A stretch of 64,000 nt of DNA from Tetrahymena thermophila SB210 (lineage: Eukaryota > Ciliophora > Oligohymenophorea > Hymenostomatida > Tetrahymenidae), in assembly GCF_000189635.1 (NCBI RefSeq), contig NW_002476353.1, forward strand, positions 124,001 through 188,000. The letters run 5' to 3'. Shown in pieces: positions 1 to 11,430 of this stretch; the stretch's first letter is position 1, and the number at the start of each line of letters is the position of its first letter. The position numbers and the translations under genes were made by a program. The notes under the pieces were generated by a model. It saw nothing but the letters and a program-made list of their open reading frames with translations. It was not told where the DNA came from and made no database searches.

Positions 1-1184
1 GTTAGTCTCTAGATTCGTAGTGTTTTATGTAATTGAGGGTTTAGTTTGAGATAACTTGTACTTTAACTGTGCATGGTATTTCGAATCCGTCTCTGGTGAG
101 TAGAGTTTAGGAGAAGCTGTAGGCACTCTCTTTACCGACAATATTCTTGATCATAAAAATTGCCTTTGAAATACTCTCTTGACTTCTGAGAAGATGATTT
201 TCTAATTAATAAAATTAAGATTAGTTAGATGTAATGTTAATATAATTCAGGAAATTGTATGTTCAAAATTTTTTTGCTTCCCAGAAAAAAATAATTACAA
301 AATCGGGTAACTACTTATTGAAAAAGAAAGAAATTTGTATGAAAGTAAATTAAAGGATTTTGAAAGAAGTGTAATCTGTAAGTACCTTGATTTTTAGAGA
401 AGGCTTGTTACTTGCGCATTTTCCAAAGTAAATTTTAGTATTCGTTTTATACTGAGACTCCAAGGAGATTTACGAGAGATTCTGAAGTACCGTACTTCTT
501 GATTTCAGGCTATCCAGTTTTATAATTGGTAGTTACAGTTCTATAGGAATAATATTAGCTGGTCATTGATGAAGAATTTTAAGCTTGAATTTCAGCAATA
601 GTTTTTAACTAGAAGGCGTTAAATTCTTCTTAGAGTTTAGATTAAAGATTTTAATCTTTCTTGAGTTACTTATACATACAATTGGATCTATCGAATTCTT
701 GTTTAATGAATTTTTAGTATTAGAGAAGTACATTAGCAAGTTCTGAGTATTTTGAGCTTTAGTAGCGCTTGTATAAATTAATGAGAAATTGGAATTTGTC
801 CAAACAAGGCTTCAAAGTGGAGACTTACATTTCGACTCCCTTTTTTTCTGTAACTTATACTTAGTCTAGTTTGTAATACCCGTTTTCGACTAAACATTCA
901 GAGGTGTAAGGGCATTTTGAAGTGTCTTCGCTGTAATTTGTAAAAAGATTTATATTTCCATAAAGTAAGAATTTTTCAGGAGTTTAATTTTCGCTAAAGG
1001 GTGAAGCAATGTGAGCCCACTTAAGAGCCTTCTAGTATTTCTTTTTGGAAATTTTCTTTTGGATACCAAGGGGAGAGTGAATTTGTTGTTATTCTTATTC
1101 TTATTCTTGTTCTTATTCTTCGAAGAAGTAATCAAAGTGAGGTTGTTCTTATTCCATGTAGTAGTAAGAGTTCATGTAATCCAT
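1..1184 (-). CDS. PAS-like putative regulatory protein, 3' end outside the window
   Basis: Start chosen at ATG 1184-1182 (MDYMNSYYYME...). The N-terminus holds a Glu-Gln run written as repeated GAA-TAA codons (about 1085-1125). A helical, coiled-coil-prone stretch follows, then a segment with GTSESLVNLLGVS and, after an intron at about 202-385 (phase 1), FSQTLLTRDGFEIPCTV. These two pieces resemble the start and the later beta strands of PAS domains found in some fungal regulators; that comparison is from family knowledge and is tentative. The frame is free of TGA down to position 1, so the C-terminus lies outside the window. Codons ending in C or G (TAC, AAC, CTC, AAG) are much commoner than in the other genes here, which in Tetrahymena usually marks high expression. 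A real gene is very likely; the PAS function is uncertain. Confidence 0.6.
1085..1126. repeat. Hexanucleotide GAATAA-type repeat inside a coding region
   Basis: The plus strand reads repeated TTATTC/TTGTTC units. On the coding minus strand these are alternating GAA and TAA/CAA codons, giving a Glu-Gln tract near the N-terminus of the left-edge gene. Such a tract can vary in length between strains. Confidence 0.7.
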
Positions 1185-1550
1185 CTGTGAAAATGTTAAT
1201 TGGAAACTAAAGTTATGATTTTTTATAATTTTTTAATTATTTATTTATTATTTGTTTTTATAGGTAAGGAGCGTGTATTTTAAGTTAGGAATTAAACTGA
1301 TTGATTGATTGATAGTAGGTAATTAGGCAGAAACTATTAATTAATTAATTTATTTATTAAATGAGAGAAAATCTTTTATTTAATAGTATTTATTGTGTTT
1401 TCTTTTGTTTTTTTTAATTGATATTTAATATTTTTAATTTAAATTATCAAAAACTTTACTCCTCTACTAAATGTTTTTATAAACTCAAAACTTCTAAGAA
1501 TCCGAGAAATTAATTTCAAGAAAGCAAAGAAAAAAAGAAACAGAAGCCAG

Positions 1551-1945
1551 TCAAAAAAATTTTTAATTTTTGCCAAATCTGATGAGCTGCTTCAATTTAT
1601 GATATAGTAGAGTGCATACAGTAAATTAGTACTGAAAGTCAGCTGCATTTTAATAGTTGATTTTTATAACAACCATAGGATTAAAATCACATTCAAGAAT
1701 TTGTTTAAGGCGTTCCTTCATTTACTTTGCTAATCTTCATTTTATATTCTCTTCTTACTATAAAATTAACAATTATTCCTTTAATATATCCTTTAATGAA
1801 AGTTCGATGCTTTTATATTACGCATAAAGTTTCGTAATATTTAATACTCTTATTTCAAAAACTTTTTCTATAAAATACCTAAAAAGTTATTATTTGTTTA
1901 AAATGAAAATAATATCTAGCTTTGTCCTAGGCTATGCTCACTCAT
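1551..1945 (-). CDS. Possible small two-exon gene of unknown function
   Basis: A low-confidence call. An ORF from ATG 1945 (MSEHSLGQSQILFSFQ...) reads about 73 codons without TGA. It can be joined in frame, through a GTAAATG...GCAG intron (1643-1725), to a second stretch containing TVCTLLYHKLKQLIRF, with TGA at 1553-1551. That gives about 103 residues, basic and without a recognisable domain. GC content is a little higher than in the surrounding DNA. A second frame in the same place also looks partly coding, so the frame choice may be wrong or this may be a decayed gene. It lies upstream of and on the same strand as the left-edge gene. Confidence 0.28.
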
Positions 1946-4900
1946 CCTTGTAATACTCTCTCAATCAGAGATTCTCTTTAAAAATGGAATGAATGTAAAC
2001 TAAATTTTACCTATCAAAAATTGGAATTGTAAAATATATTTGATAAATTCAATTAATTCAAGGGCAGGATAGGGTAAGGTGGGCAGCCTATGTTTTCTAT
2101 TAAATTTGAGTTAATTTTCATACACGAGAAAGAAATAAATGATTAGTATATTTATAATTATTAAATTACTCTAAAATCTTCTTTATTAATTTGCTTATCT
2201 TTAAATATACGCGTATCTATTTATCTCTCTTTGCTTGTATTTATCTATTTTTCAAGCATTTATATATAATGTTACTGATATAATTAATCTATTATATCGC
2301 TTTATGCATTTCTCTTTTTTAAGCATATTTATGAAGTAACATGTATGAAGAGGACGATATTTTTTGAAAAATAAAAAAAATATTTTAAACAAGAATTTAA
2401 AAAAAACCATGGACTCACTAGTCCAATCAATGTACAGCTAAATTATATTTTTATATATAGACTAAAATTAGTTCGAATTCACAAAAAACATTGAATAATT
2501 TTTTATTAATTTATTAATATGACACTAGAATAAATATAAATACTAAGTAAATTGTTAAAAATTTCTACTTCCAAATAAAAATGTAATAGTATTATTTTTT
2601 TATTGAAGTTCCTTCACATATTCCTAAAATTAACAACCGTATTAACCAAAAGATGTTTATCTAGAATTCTAGCATATCAAATATTTAAATTGAATAGCGA
2701 TTAGGTTATGGTGAATTATGAGTAGGAATTTTAAAATGAATGAATGGACGGACGAATGGATATATTATGTGGTCAATTAGAAATTAAAACAATATTCATA
2801 AGATTGTTTACAAATATTTACTATCAGATGATCTTAATTAGAACTTTTTTTAATTGAAAATGAATGAATGAATATTAACTAATTGCATAGGCTTACTGAC
2901 TCTATTATTTTCTGATGTATAACAATTAGTTAATTAACTATTTCGAATATAAATAGAAAGAAAAATTATTAACAAACCAAATGGAAAATCTTTAATTAAA
3001 TAAGCTGACTATTGCTTTAATTTTGTAAGGTTGATTTAAAAATATCAGAGGGATTTTCACATTAATTAAAAATATAATCTAGTACCCACTATGTTATTGA
3101 ATCCTCCAACACATGTAAGCCAATCTAGTGAATTCGTTTATTCCTACCTCTGTCTAATAATAATAATATTAAAATATTAAATACGTCTTACTTATTATTA
3201 TTACACACTTAATAGTTAATAATATTTTTAATAGAAATGCTAATAGTTAGTATTAGGTGATGCATAATTCAATAGTAAGTAATCAAGAATGCATTAACCT
3301 AAAACAATTTTTTAGATTTATGATATATTTAGATAAGCTAAATTATATTTTACTTTATCAATGTAAGCAAGCGCATTAACATCATATCAAAATAAAGCAA
3401 TAAATAAATATTTGAAAAACAAAACAAAAAGCTTTTGCAATTTCTATATATGGCATAAACAATTCAATTATTTGTAATTGATTCTTATTTATCTATTCGA
3501 GCAAAATATATATTAAATCTAGATTGCAAAAACATTAAAGTATAAAAAACTCTTTGATTATTCACCACAAGTTTATGCTTCCAGAAATAATAATTAAAAA
3601 AATTCAATAAAATGTAAATTGCCCAATTATTGATAAATGGGATATTTGTATTACATAATCGTCCATTTCAATTCAACCATCCAAAAGTTGATTCATTCAG
3701 TAATTTTGCTAATAATTTTATAATACTCATTATTTTTTCTTCATAAATTCATTTAAATGTTACACAAAAATAATTTAGATCAAAATAAGTATCTTTTTCA
3801 TTATTATGGTAATACAAGCATGTAAAAGTAAAAGTATTTGCGTATTACTTTTAGTTTAGCTAAATACTTAAAAATACAAATTTAAATAACAAATTTGCTC
3901 AGCAATACTCATACTAAATAGTTAGTAAATTAATTAATTTACATACTTGTATCTATAATTAATAAAAAAAAGCCAATTAACAAATCTAGCCAGCCTTAAA
4001 TAAATAAAAATATCAAGTAATTGAATAGAAGTATATTAGTTAGCATTTAAAATTGAAACATTTTCTTAATTCTTATTAAGTATATGCAACTTTATACTTT
4101 TAGCTTTTAACGCTTAATTTCTTTGTTTATTTATTTATTCATAGATCACTCTCACTTAATACGTAAAGGACACTTAGTGAGTAAAAAATTTTAATTGACT
4201 GTAAATTCTTCGGTAATCATTAATATCCTATCTTTCTTGCTAATTTAATATTATTAATGTTAGAACTGTGTTTAAGATTAATTTAGCAAATGCTTGAATT
4301 CAATCATGATATTTCTTTCGAAACAGAATCAAGTATTCACACCTCGAAATTTATAGTACTATAAAATATTCATTTTTATTCAATTGCGATGGTATTTAAA
4401 AACTAGAAATTCTAAAAATATTTCATTATTACTATTATCGCTGAAACTTGAAAATTTGTCTTAGCCTATTGGACTTTACTTGAAAAATGCAAAACCAAAT
4501 TAAGGAGGAAATTAATTAAATATCATCGAATTTTTTATCTTACATTTTGATACTTTAAATGACATCATAAGATGGATGTTTACTCTGATAAAAAGCATTT
4601 TCTCAACATAATTATAATAAATATAAATCTAATGATAAAACAAAAGGAATTGATAAAGTCTGACAGTACTTACTAAGAACTTTTTTTAAGTTATCATCAT
4701 CAGAATAAAATTTATTTGACTGCTTGCTTGTTTATTTGTATATTTATTTACTATACTTTTACCTAAATTATTTATTTATTTACTATTATTTTACTTAATT
4801 CATTCTTTTTTACTTTCATTATTAATATTTACTAAAAATAAATAAAATATATTATTTTCCTTTGCAATCAAGTAATTTGTTACTAACCTAGCGAACTTTA

Positions 4901-7900
4901 TGTGATTTTTTATTTTGATTTTAATTCCTTCTGAAGTATTTATCATTTAATTTTAGTTTTTCTGGGTATTTGAAAATAAATAAAAATTTAAATCAATTAA
5001 TGATTGAAGGTTTAGGGAAAAATGTAGTAAACAAAATTTAAATATTATTTTTGCTAAAAGCTAGAGTAGCTTTATCAAATATAATAATTAATATACAGAT
5101 GCATTTATACATATTCTATTGAATAATTAATTGTATATTTTTAAATAATTAGCTCAAGCTTTTTCATTTACTCATTTTTTTTGTAGTTGTATTATTTTTT
5201 CTGAATTTTTTTCTAGGTAAGGAAAAAAGAAATTTTTTTCTAAAAGCGTGAGAGGGATAAATAGATAAATAAATACTAACTTATTGTATATATGATAATA
5301 AGTATCCGGCATTTTATTGCTTATAGCTCATGTAAAAAATTTTTTTTTAAGAAGTTTGAATTATTCTGAAAAGAAATACAATATATTTTAAAGATATTTA
5401 TGAAATATTAGGACAAAAGAGATGGAAATGTATAATTTAAAGGACAAAAATATGTACTATGAAAACTAAAATTACTCCAAGCATTCTAAAGTAAAATGCT
5501 GAACTATAAAGTGATTTTACTTTACAATTTTAAAATTTAAATTACAATTTATTGGAAATTTATTTAAATAAATTTTATTTCCTTACTAAACACAAATAGA
5601 TCGCTTATACAAAAATATATAATTTATCAGATATCTTTTGAATTTTTTAAGCAGTAATTCTTAGATGATTGATTGAAAAAAAATAAACAAAGAAAGAAAA
5701 TTTACTCACAACAAAAATCATAGATTTTGCTTTGATAAATATTAATGATTAAATATTGTAAGTTAAAAATTAGAAATCATATTCTTACATTTTCAATATT
5801 ATGTATGTGTGATTGATAATATTTATTTTTCAAAACAGAAAGAATAGAAATTTTATAAAATTACAAGGATAGAAAAAAAAAATGAATTATATTCGGTATT
5901 TAATTTTATTTTATAACTTTGTTTTATAACTCAAGAACATACTTAACATAGATATTCTAAAAGAGAATGTTCACTTTACACTGAATTTTACAGTTGAATG
6001 AATTAATTAATATTTATCATTGAGAAATCAATTTTATTAGCTTACATGATTAAAAAGAATAGCCATATTGCTCAGTAACTTAAAGATTGATTTCAAATCT
6101 ATACAAAATTTAAATTAAATTAACTAAATTATCTTAACAAATTTTAATTTTTCACAACTACAAAAACTTAGATCAATGAGAAGTAACTTCAATACAACAA
6201 TTATGAAAAATTTAAATCCAAATAAATCAATAAAATAAAGCAAATTGATTGACAAATAACCCGTAAACTATAATAAAATTAATTATCTAAATTTTAAATA
6301 TGCGTTGTTGCTTCTGATAAAATATAAAATGAAAGTAAATTATATCGAAACTCAAATTTTATTTAATTAAAATATAATAGCATTACAAATACTTTCTATT
6401 TATATAACTTCAGTTAATTAAATGTTTATTTTTGAGATGCTTTAAAATAAAACTTAACTGCTCCTGCTCATTTGTGTTTTCACTATAAGCAAATAACAAA
6501 ATATGTTTCCAAATATTTACTTTTCATAAAAAGGATAAACAAACAAATTTATTAATTTAAAAAGATCCTCTCCATATAAAGCTGCATTCTATAACTGGCT
6601 AAAAAATTAGCCATGCACACAATTTATTTATCACTAGAAGTTTTTGGAATGCGCTGTTCAAAAACTCAATTAGTTGGCTTTTACAATCAGCTGGAATAAA
6701 CTGATTAGATTTACAACTGATTTATTTTTTATAATTCTTTGATACAAAAATTTGAAGGAGAACCAGTAACAGAAAATTAATTTTTCTAAAAGGAAAAATC
6801 TCTTAGGTTAATTTACTTAATCAAAAGAATGCCAAAAAGGTTTTAGACTTAAAGCAGGATTAAAATCAAATAATAAGCTAAAAATTTAATTAACTTTTTA
6901 CCACTCTTTAAGATATAAAGCCAACCAGCTTATATCTTAACTAATTTATAAATGCACAAATAATACCCAAATCATCTTTTTTTATAGTATATAAATAATA
7001 GTTACTGATATCAATCATGCTATAAGTAGTTTGTTTAAATCTAATAAACTTACTATTATTTTTTCAAATTAAATCCATTCTTTTTAACAGAGCTTATACA
7101 ATTTGATTTACCTAGTGCCATATAAAATAACTAAATTTTTTTTTTTTCTCCACTCATTATTGAGATTCACTTAATTGTAACTAAGATCATATACTTCTAG
7201 AATAGGTTCAAATATAAATGTAAGATAAAAAAAAAATAAATTTAATAAATTATATTCTAGATTCTCTGAAACAGTAGCTAGCATTATCATTAACTTAAAT
7301 ATTTAAAAATGAATTGAATCTGTTTCAATTAAATTTATAAAGCAGACAAATTATATTAAAATTTTTAAAATATTTTCTGTAGCTTTTATGAAATAATTAA
7401 CCAATTAGATCATAAATAGATTGAAAGTTACTTATAAAATAATTAACAAACCAAATAAAAAAGAATAAATACCTCTATCAATTAATCAAAAGTTACTACA
7501 TAAAATTTTATAAAAGAAAGTTTTTATATTTTTAGATTTTTGAGAAAATTCATTTTTAATTTAATAAAAATCAATATTTAAGGTGTCTAAATCGCTTGCT
7601 CACTCTTTAGATTGATATATTAAAGCTAGAAAAAAAAATTAGTTTAACAATAAATAATACCATAATTTTTTTAATTATATTCAAAGTAATATTTTGTAAC
7701 TAAAAATTAATAAACCAAACTAACATTATTTATTTTTTTATTACTTAAATCTTTCTAAATCTTTTGTAAGCTAACAAAAATATTCTCTGATTAAATTATT
7801 TGATATTAATCATGAAATCTTGTATAATTATGAATATATTTTTCACCTTACTTTCTTTATTACTCAATAAACCAAATAAATTATTTGAAACTAAATACTT

Positions 7901-8892
7901 CAATAAAATTATACCTCAAACACTGTTAAAAAATGAGTTTTTTGTTCTTAATTATTTTATGTATGAAAAATAAATTCAAAAATAATATAAAATTACAAAA
8001 TATTCGCTGGTTAAAAGCCAATTATTTGGTATTGATTTTATAATATTATTCTCTTTTCATATTTCACTTGGATAAGATTAATCTTGTTTTGGAAAATATA
8101 ACCATAATAAAATATTTAAAATTCTCTCTACTCATTTTGATAAAATAAATTAAAATAAAATAAATTTGAATTTAAATTCATAAGTTAGAATTATCAATAA
8201 AATCTCTTTTAAAAGTAGATGAATTACTTATTCATTTATATTGCTAGAAGTAGAGTTTTTAAAATTAAAGAGAGCAAAAATTTTGGATAATTAAAAATAT
8301 AATTATTAAAAAGAAAAAGTAATCGCAAAATATATCTCACAAAAGTAAATAAATTTAAAGGAATTATAAAAATTATTGCTTTTATTTTGGTTTTATAATT
8401 TTAAAATATCAATGAAGTGACATTAAAATGTTATTAATTTAGAACATTATTTTTCAGTTTTAATTTAAATAATTTTTTTAAAAAGATTTTTTATTATTTA
8501 ATATTATAAATAAATTAGTGCATTACAAATAAATAAATGGAAGGAACAATAATATAAATATTATAATCTTATAAGTTTTTTTAATTAGTTTTAATTTGAA
8601 TAAATAATATTGAGGTAAATGGTTTTATATTTAATTAGAATTAAAATGATATTTTAGATTTAAATGTCAATAATATTATTTTTATTTTTTAAATCTTATA
8701 TAAGTAGCTAGATGATTTGCTGTATGGTTGTGAGTTATAGTGATACTATTCCTTAATTAATCGATCTGAACACTAAAATTGGGTCGATAAATTATCAGGA
8801 AATAGATAAATAGATATACATCTCTCCAAATTAGTATTTTGTCTTTTTATAAATTAAATCAAGAAATAATATCAGAATTTAAAACATTAATG
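1946..8892. other. Very AT-rich stretch without a convincing gene
   Basis: About 7 kb dominated by A/T runs, with short tetranucleotide tracts (GAATGAATGGAC near 2730) and small palindromes (GGACTCACTAGTCC at 2411-2424, GGCTAAAAAATTAGCC at 6597-6612). Small GC-richer patches near 2060-2090, 2405-2430, 3090-3160 and 6560-6720 give only short frames. TGA is rare in such DNA, so short open frames here mean little. I see no tRNA, repeat array or conserved protein. Confidence 0.6.
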
Positions 8893-9616
8893 TCAAAACC
8901 CAAAATCCTACTCTTTTTGTAAAATATTCTTTTTAAAGTAGACTATACCACTAGCAGTATTTGTATAGTGTGATTTAATCGAGTTATTATATAAGTTAAT
9001 AACTTTTTACTTTTCTTAGTTACTAAACATAACTTAATCCATTTCTAATTTCGAGGAGATCGACCTGTTCTATTTAAATTTAAGTTAAAAAAAAGATTAT
9101 AAATTCACCATTTTTATTTCCAAAAAAAAAAAAAAATTATGAAATGCTTAAAATTTAAAATTAAAAGATTGAGTAATCTTATATTTACTTTGAAATGCTC
9201 GCTGATTCTATATACTTTTTAATCAATCGAATTAGATATTTAGCGTGTATAGTTTGTTTCAGTCTTTATAGTATCATCAATTTATCCAAGAAGAGATACA
9301 AACTTATTGTTTATGGAGAATTTTTACGATTTATTTACTTAAGGGGTATTTTTAACATCTCGCTAAGTATATGGTATCCTTGGAGAAATTATAGAAGGTA
9401 ATTTAATCGATTTTTCACTCTTTATTTCTTTCAAAGTAATGAATTTTTTTTCCTATGACAAAGGACTGTTAAAATTTATAAGTTTCTGAGATCTATTAGG
9501 GCTTCTGGCTAATTATAACATTAAATATTTTAATAAATATATCCAACTAAAATACTCGAGTAAAGCAAACAATTACATTCTGGAAGTCTAATTTACTTAA
9601 GAGATTTTATGCTCAT
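8893..9616 (-). CDS. Small basic protein of unknown function, three exons
   Basis: Start ATG 9616 (MSIKSLKQIRLPE). Introns at 9509-9576 (phase 1) and 9070-9188 (phase 0) both keep the frame, and TGA lies at 8895-8893, giving 178 residues. The first third is rich in Arg, Lys, Ser and Pro. The middle part (FVSLLGQIDDTIKTETN and on) looks like a helical, coiled-coil-prone segment. The last exon is polar and ends KKNILQKEQDFGF. No signal peptide, membrane segment or known domain is visible. Compositional contrast with the flanking DNA and three mutually consistent exons support a real gene. A plus-strand frame over the middle exon (9195-9401) is its shadow. Confidence 0.6.
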
Positions 9617-10729
9617 TTTAGGTATTAAACTTCTTGTTTATATTTATATAAATATTTGTTATAACACAAAGTTTGTAATTAGTTTTTTTGTATTTTTTAT
9701 ACTGATGTGTTATTTTTTGCTATGCTTTAATTCCTTTTACTTTTTTTGTAAATTTTCTTAATTTATTAACTCTTTAATATAATCGACGATTACTTTGCAG
9801 TTTATACACTGAATTGAAATTGATATTTTATGCTAATCATAAAATATTTAATATCCTTTTTTTCAAAAAAATATTGCAAACTGCTTTTTTTCAAAAAATG
9901 TTTATAATATAATTCTGAAATATTCTACTTGTATTAATTGAATGAAGATAAATATGCACAAAATTTAAAAAAATGTTAACTAATAATGTTTCTATATAAA
10001 AAAGTGTAAGAGGATAATCTTTAATACATGTAAAAAATTATTAATTTATTTATTTTTTTAAACACTAATTTTAAGATATCATGAAGTTCTAATTAAAATA
10101 AAGTATTTTATTCATTTTTTTGTGAATAAAAATAAAATCACAAAAAAAGTATTTTATTTAAATCCAAATAATTTTCACAAAAAGAAATAAATTAAAATTT
10201 AAGATTTTATTTTAAATAATTTTGCTATAATTTAAATTTATTTTAAAAAAATATTCTTGAACTAAATTGTAAATCAAATTGGATACGTTTTTTATAAATT
10301 GCAAAATAGTATTTATAATTTTAGCTAGTAATTTTATTAAATTGATATAATTTTTAAATTATTTTTTCCATGTTTTAATCTTGTTTTGATGTGAATAAAT
10401 TAATATAATGTGACTAGATAAATTATTTTAATCAATATTATTTATTGATAATAAATATTTGTTATTACTTTTATCTATATGGACTTTAAATATTCAAAAA
10501 GTTCTATATTTATTATGATTTAATGGTTTATGCATTAAAATTACATAGCTTTATAGCTAAAAAAGTCAAATATTTTATAATTAAGATAAATATTATGGCA
10601 ACATTAAAAGATAATTAATTGAAAGCAACGAATTTATTGTTTTTAAAATATTAAATCAACAATGTTCTTGTTAATACAGAAATTACTAAAAACTTTTAAG
10701 CATATTTTTACTTAGTTTATAAATGTATT
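9617..10729. other. AT-rich intergenic DNA
   Basis: Long A/T runs with no frame showing protein-like composition. It separates two minus-strand genes, so it should hold the 5' flank of the small basic protein gene and the 3' flank of the cysteine-rich peptide gene. I see no distinct motif. Confidence 0.5.
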
Positions 10730-10972
10730 TCATTCATAATGATTCTTTTTGCATTTCTTCCCTAATAACTTTCCATTATTATAAACTTTGACACATTTAA
10801 ATCCTGAGCAACACTTCTTAAATACATCGCACTCATTTTCTTCTTAAACGCATTACAATTCATTTTCACTTAAACTGCGCAAGCGACTGTTTTTCTCGTT
10901 TAAAGCTTTACCTTAAACGCAGAATATTGATCCTAAGAAGAAGAAAATAAAAATTAGATAATGAAGTCTCAT
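10730..10972 (-). CDS. Small secreted six-cysteine, knottin-like protein
   Basis: Intronless, 80 residues, ATG 10972 to TGA 10732-10730. Residues 1-20 form a textbook signal peptide: basic start MRLHY, a hydrophobic core LIFIFFFLGSIF, then CVQG as a likely cleavage zone. Residues 21-40 are polar and may be a propeptide. The mature part has cysteines at about 41, 48, 54, 55, 60 and 74, giving the spacing C-x6-C-x5-CC-x4-C-x13-C. The C-C-CC-C-C order with an adjacent pair is the signature of inhibitor-cystine-knot folds, which occur in protease inhibitors, antimicrobial peptides, channel ligands and growth-factor-like peptides. Which of these applies cannot be told. It lies alone between two AT-rich gaps, and its GC content is well above both. 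The secreted Cys-rich assignment is firm; the knot fold is inference. Confidence 0.72.
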
Positions 10973-11430
10973 GCTGCTATTTTATTAATATTTTAATTTA
11001 TTATTTGTATTTTTAAAAACTAATTTTTTTTGTATTTAAAATAAAAACTAGCCGTTTTTAAATAATTATTTTTTTACAGTTTTTTAAAGTAGAATTACAA
11101 CTTCAATTTAATAAATATTTTTTTAAATTAAAATAATATTAATAATTTTGATTTTATTATTAAATACAAATAAATAAATAATTTATTGATTAATAAATTG
11201 CTTAGCTTGTATTTTGGAAAGAAAAAAATGTTAAAAGCATTAAAAAATAAAGGTGATAAATAAAAATATTTAAGCTTTCATTTGATTTTTCACAGAAAAT
11301 ATATTTTATTCATAATAAATATTATATTAATAATTTAAAATTAATTTGTTTTTATGGTTGATTGTAATGTTATTTAATTTATGCAGATCTTATCTTAAGT
11401 TTAAAGAATATTGTTAGTAAGTAAGAGTAT
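10973..11430. other. AT-rich intergenic DNA
   Basis: Between the start of the cysteine-rich peptide gene and the end of the next minus-strand gene. It is nearly all A/T runs. It presumably contains the promoter of the peptide gene, but no motif stands out. Confidence 0.5.

Noticed and set aside
6597-6612. Perfect inverted repeat GGCTAAAAAATTAGCC
   Set aside because: A six-base stem is too short to mean anything in AT-rich DNA, and nothing lies beside it.
9195-9401. Plus-strand 68-codon frame with hydrophobic residues
   Set aside because: It is antisense to the middle exon of the minus-strand basic protein gene, which has consistent splicing and a start and stop on either side.
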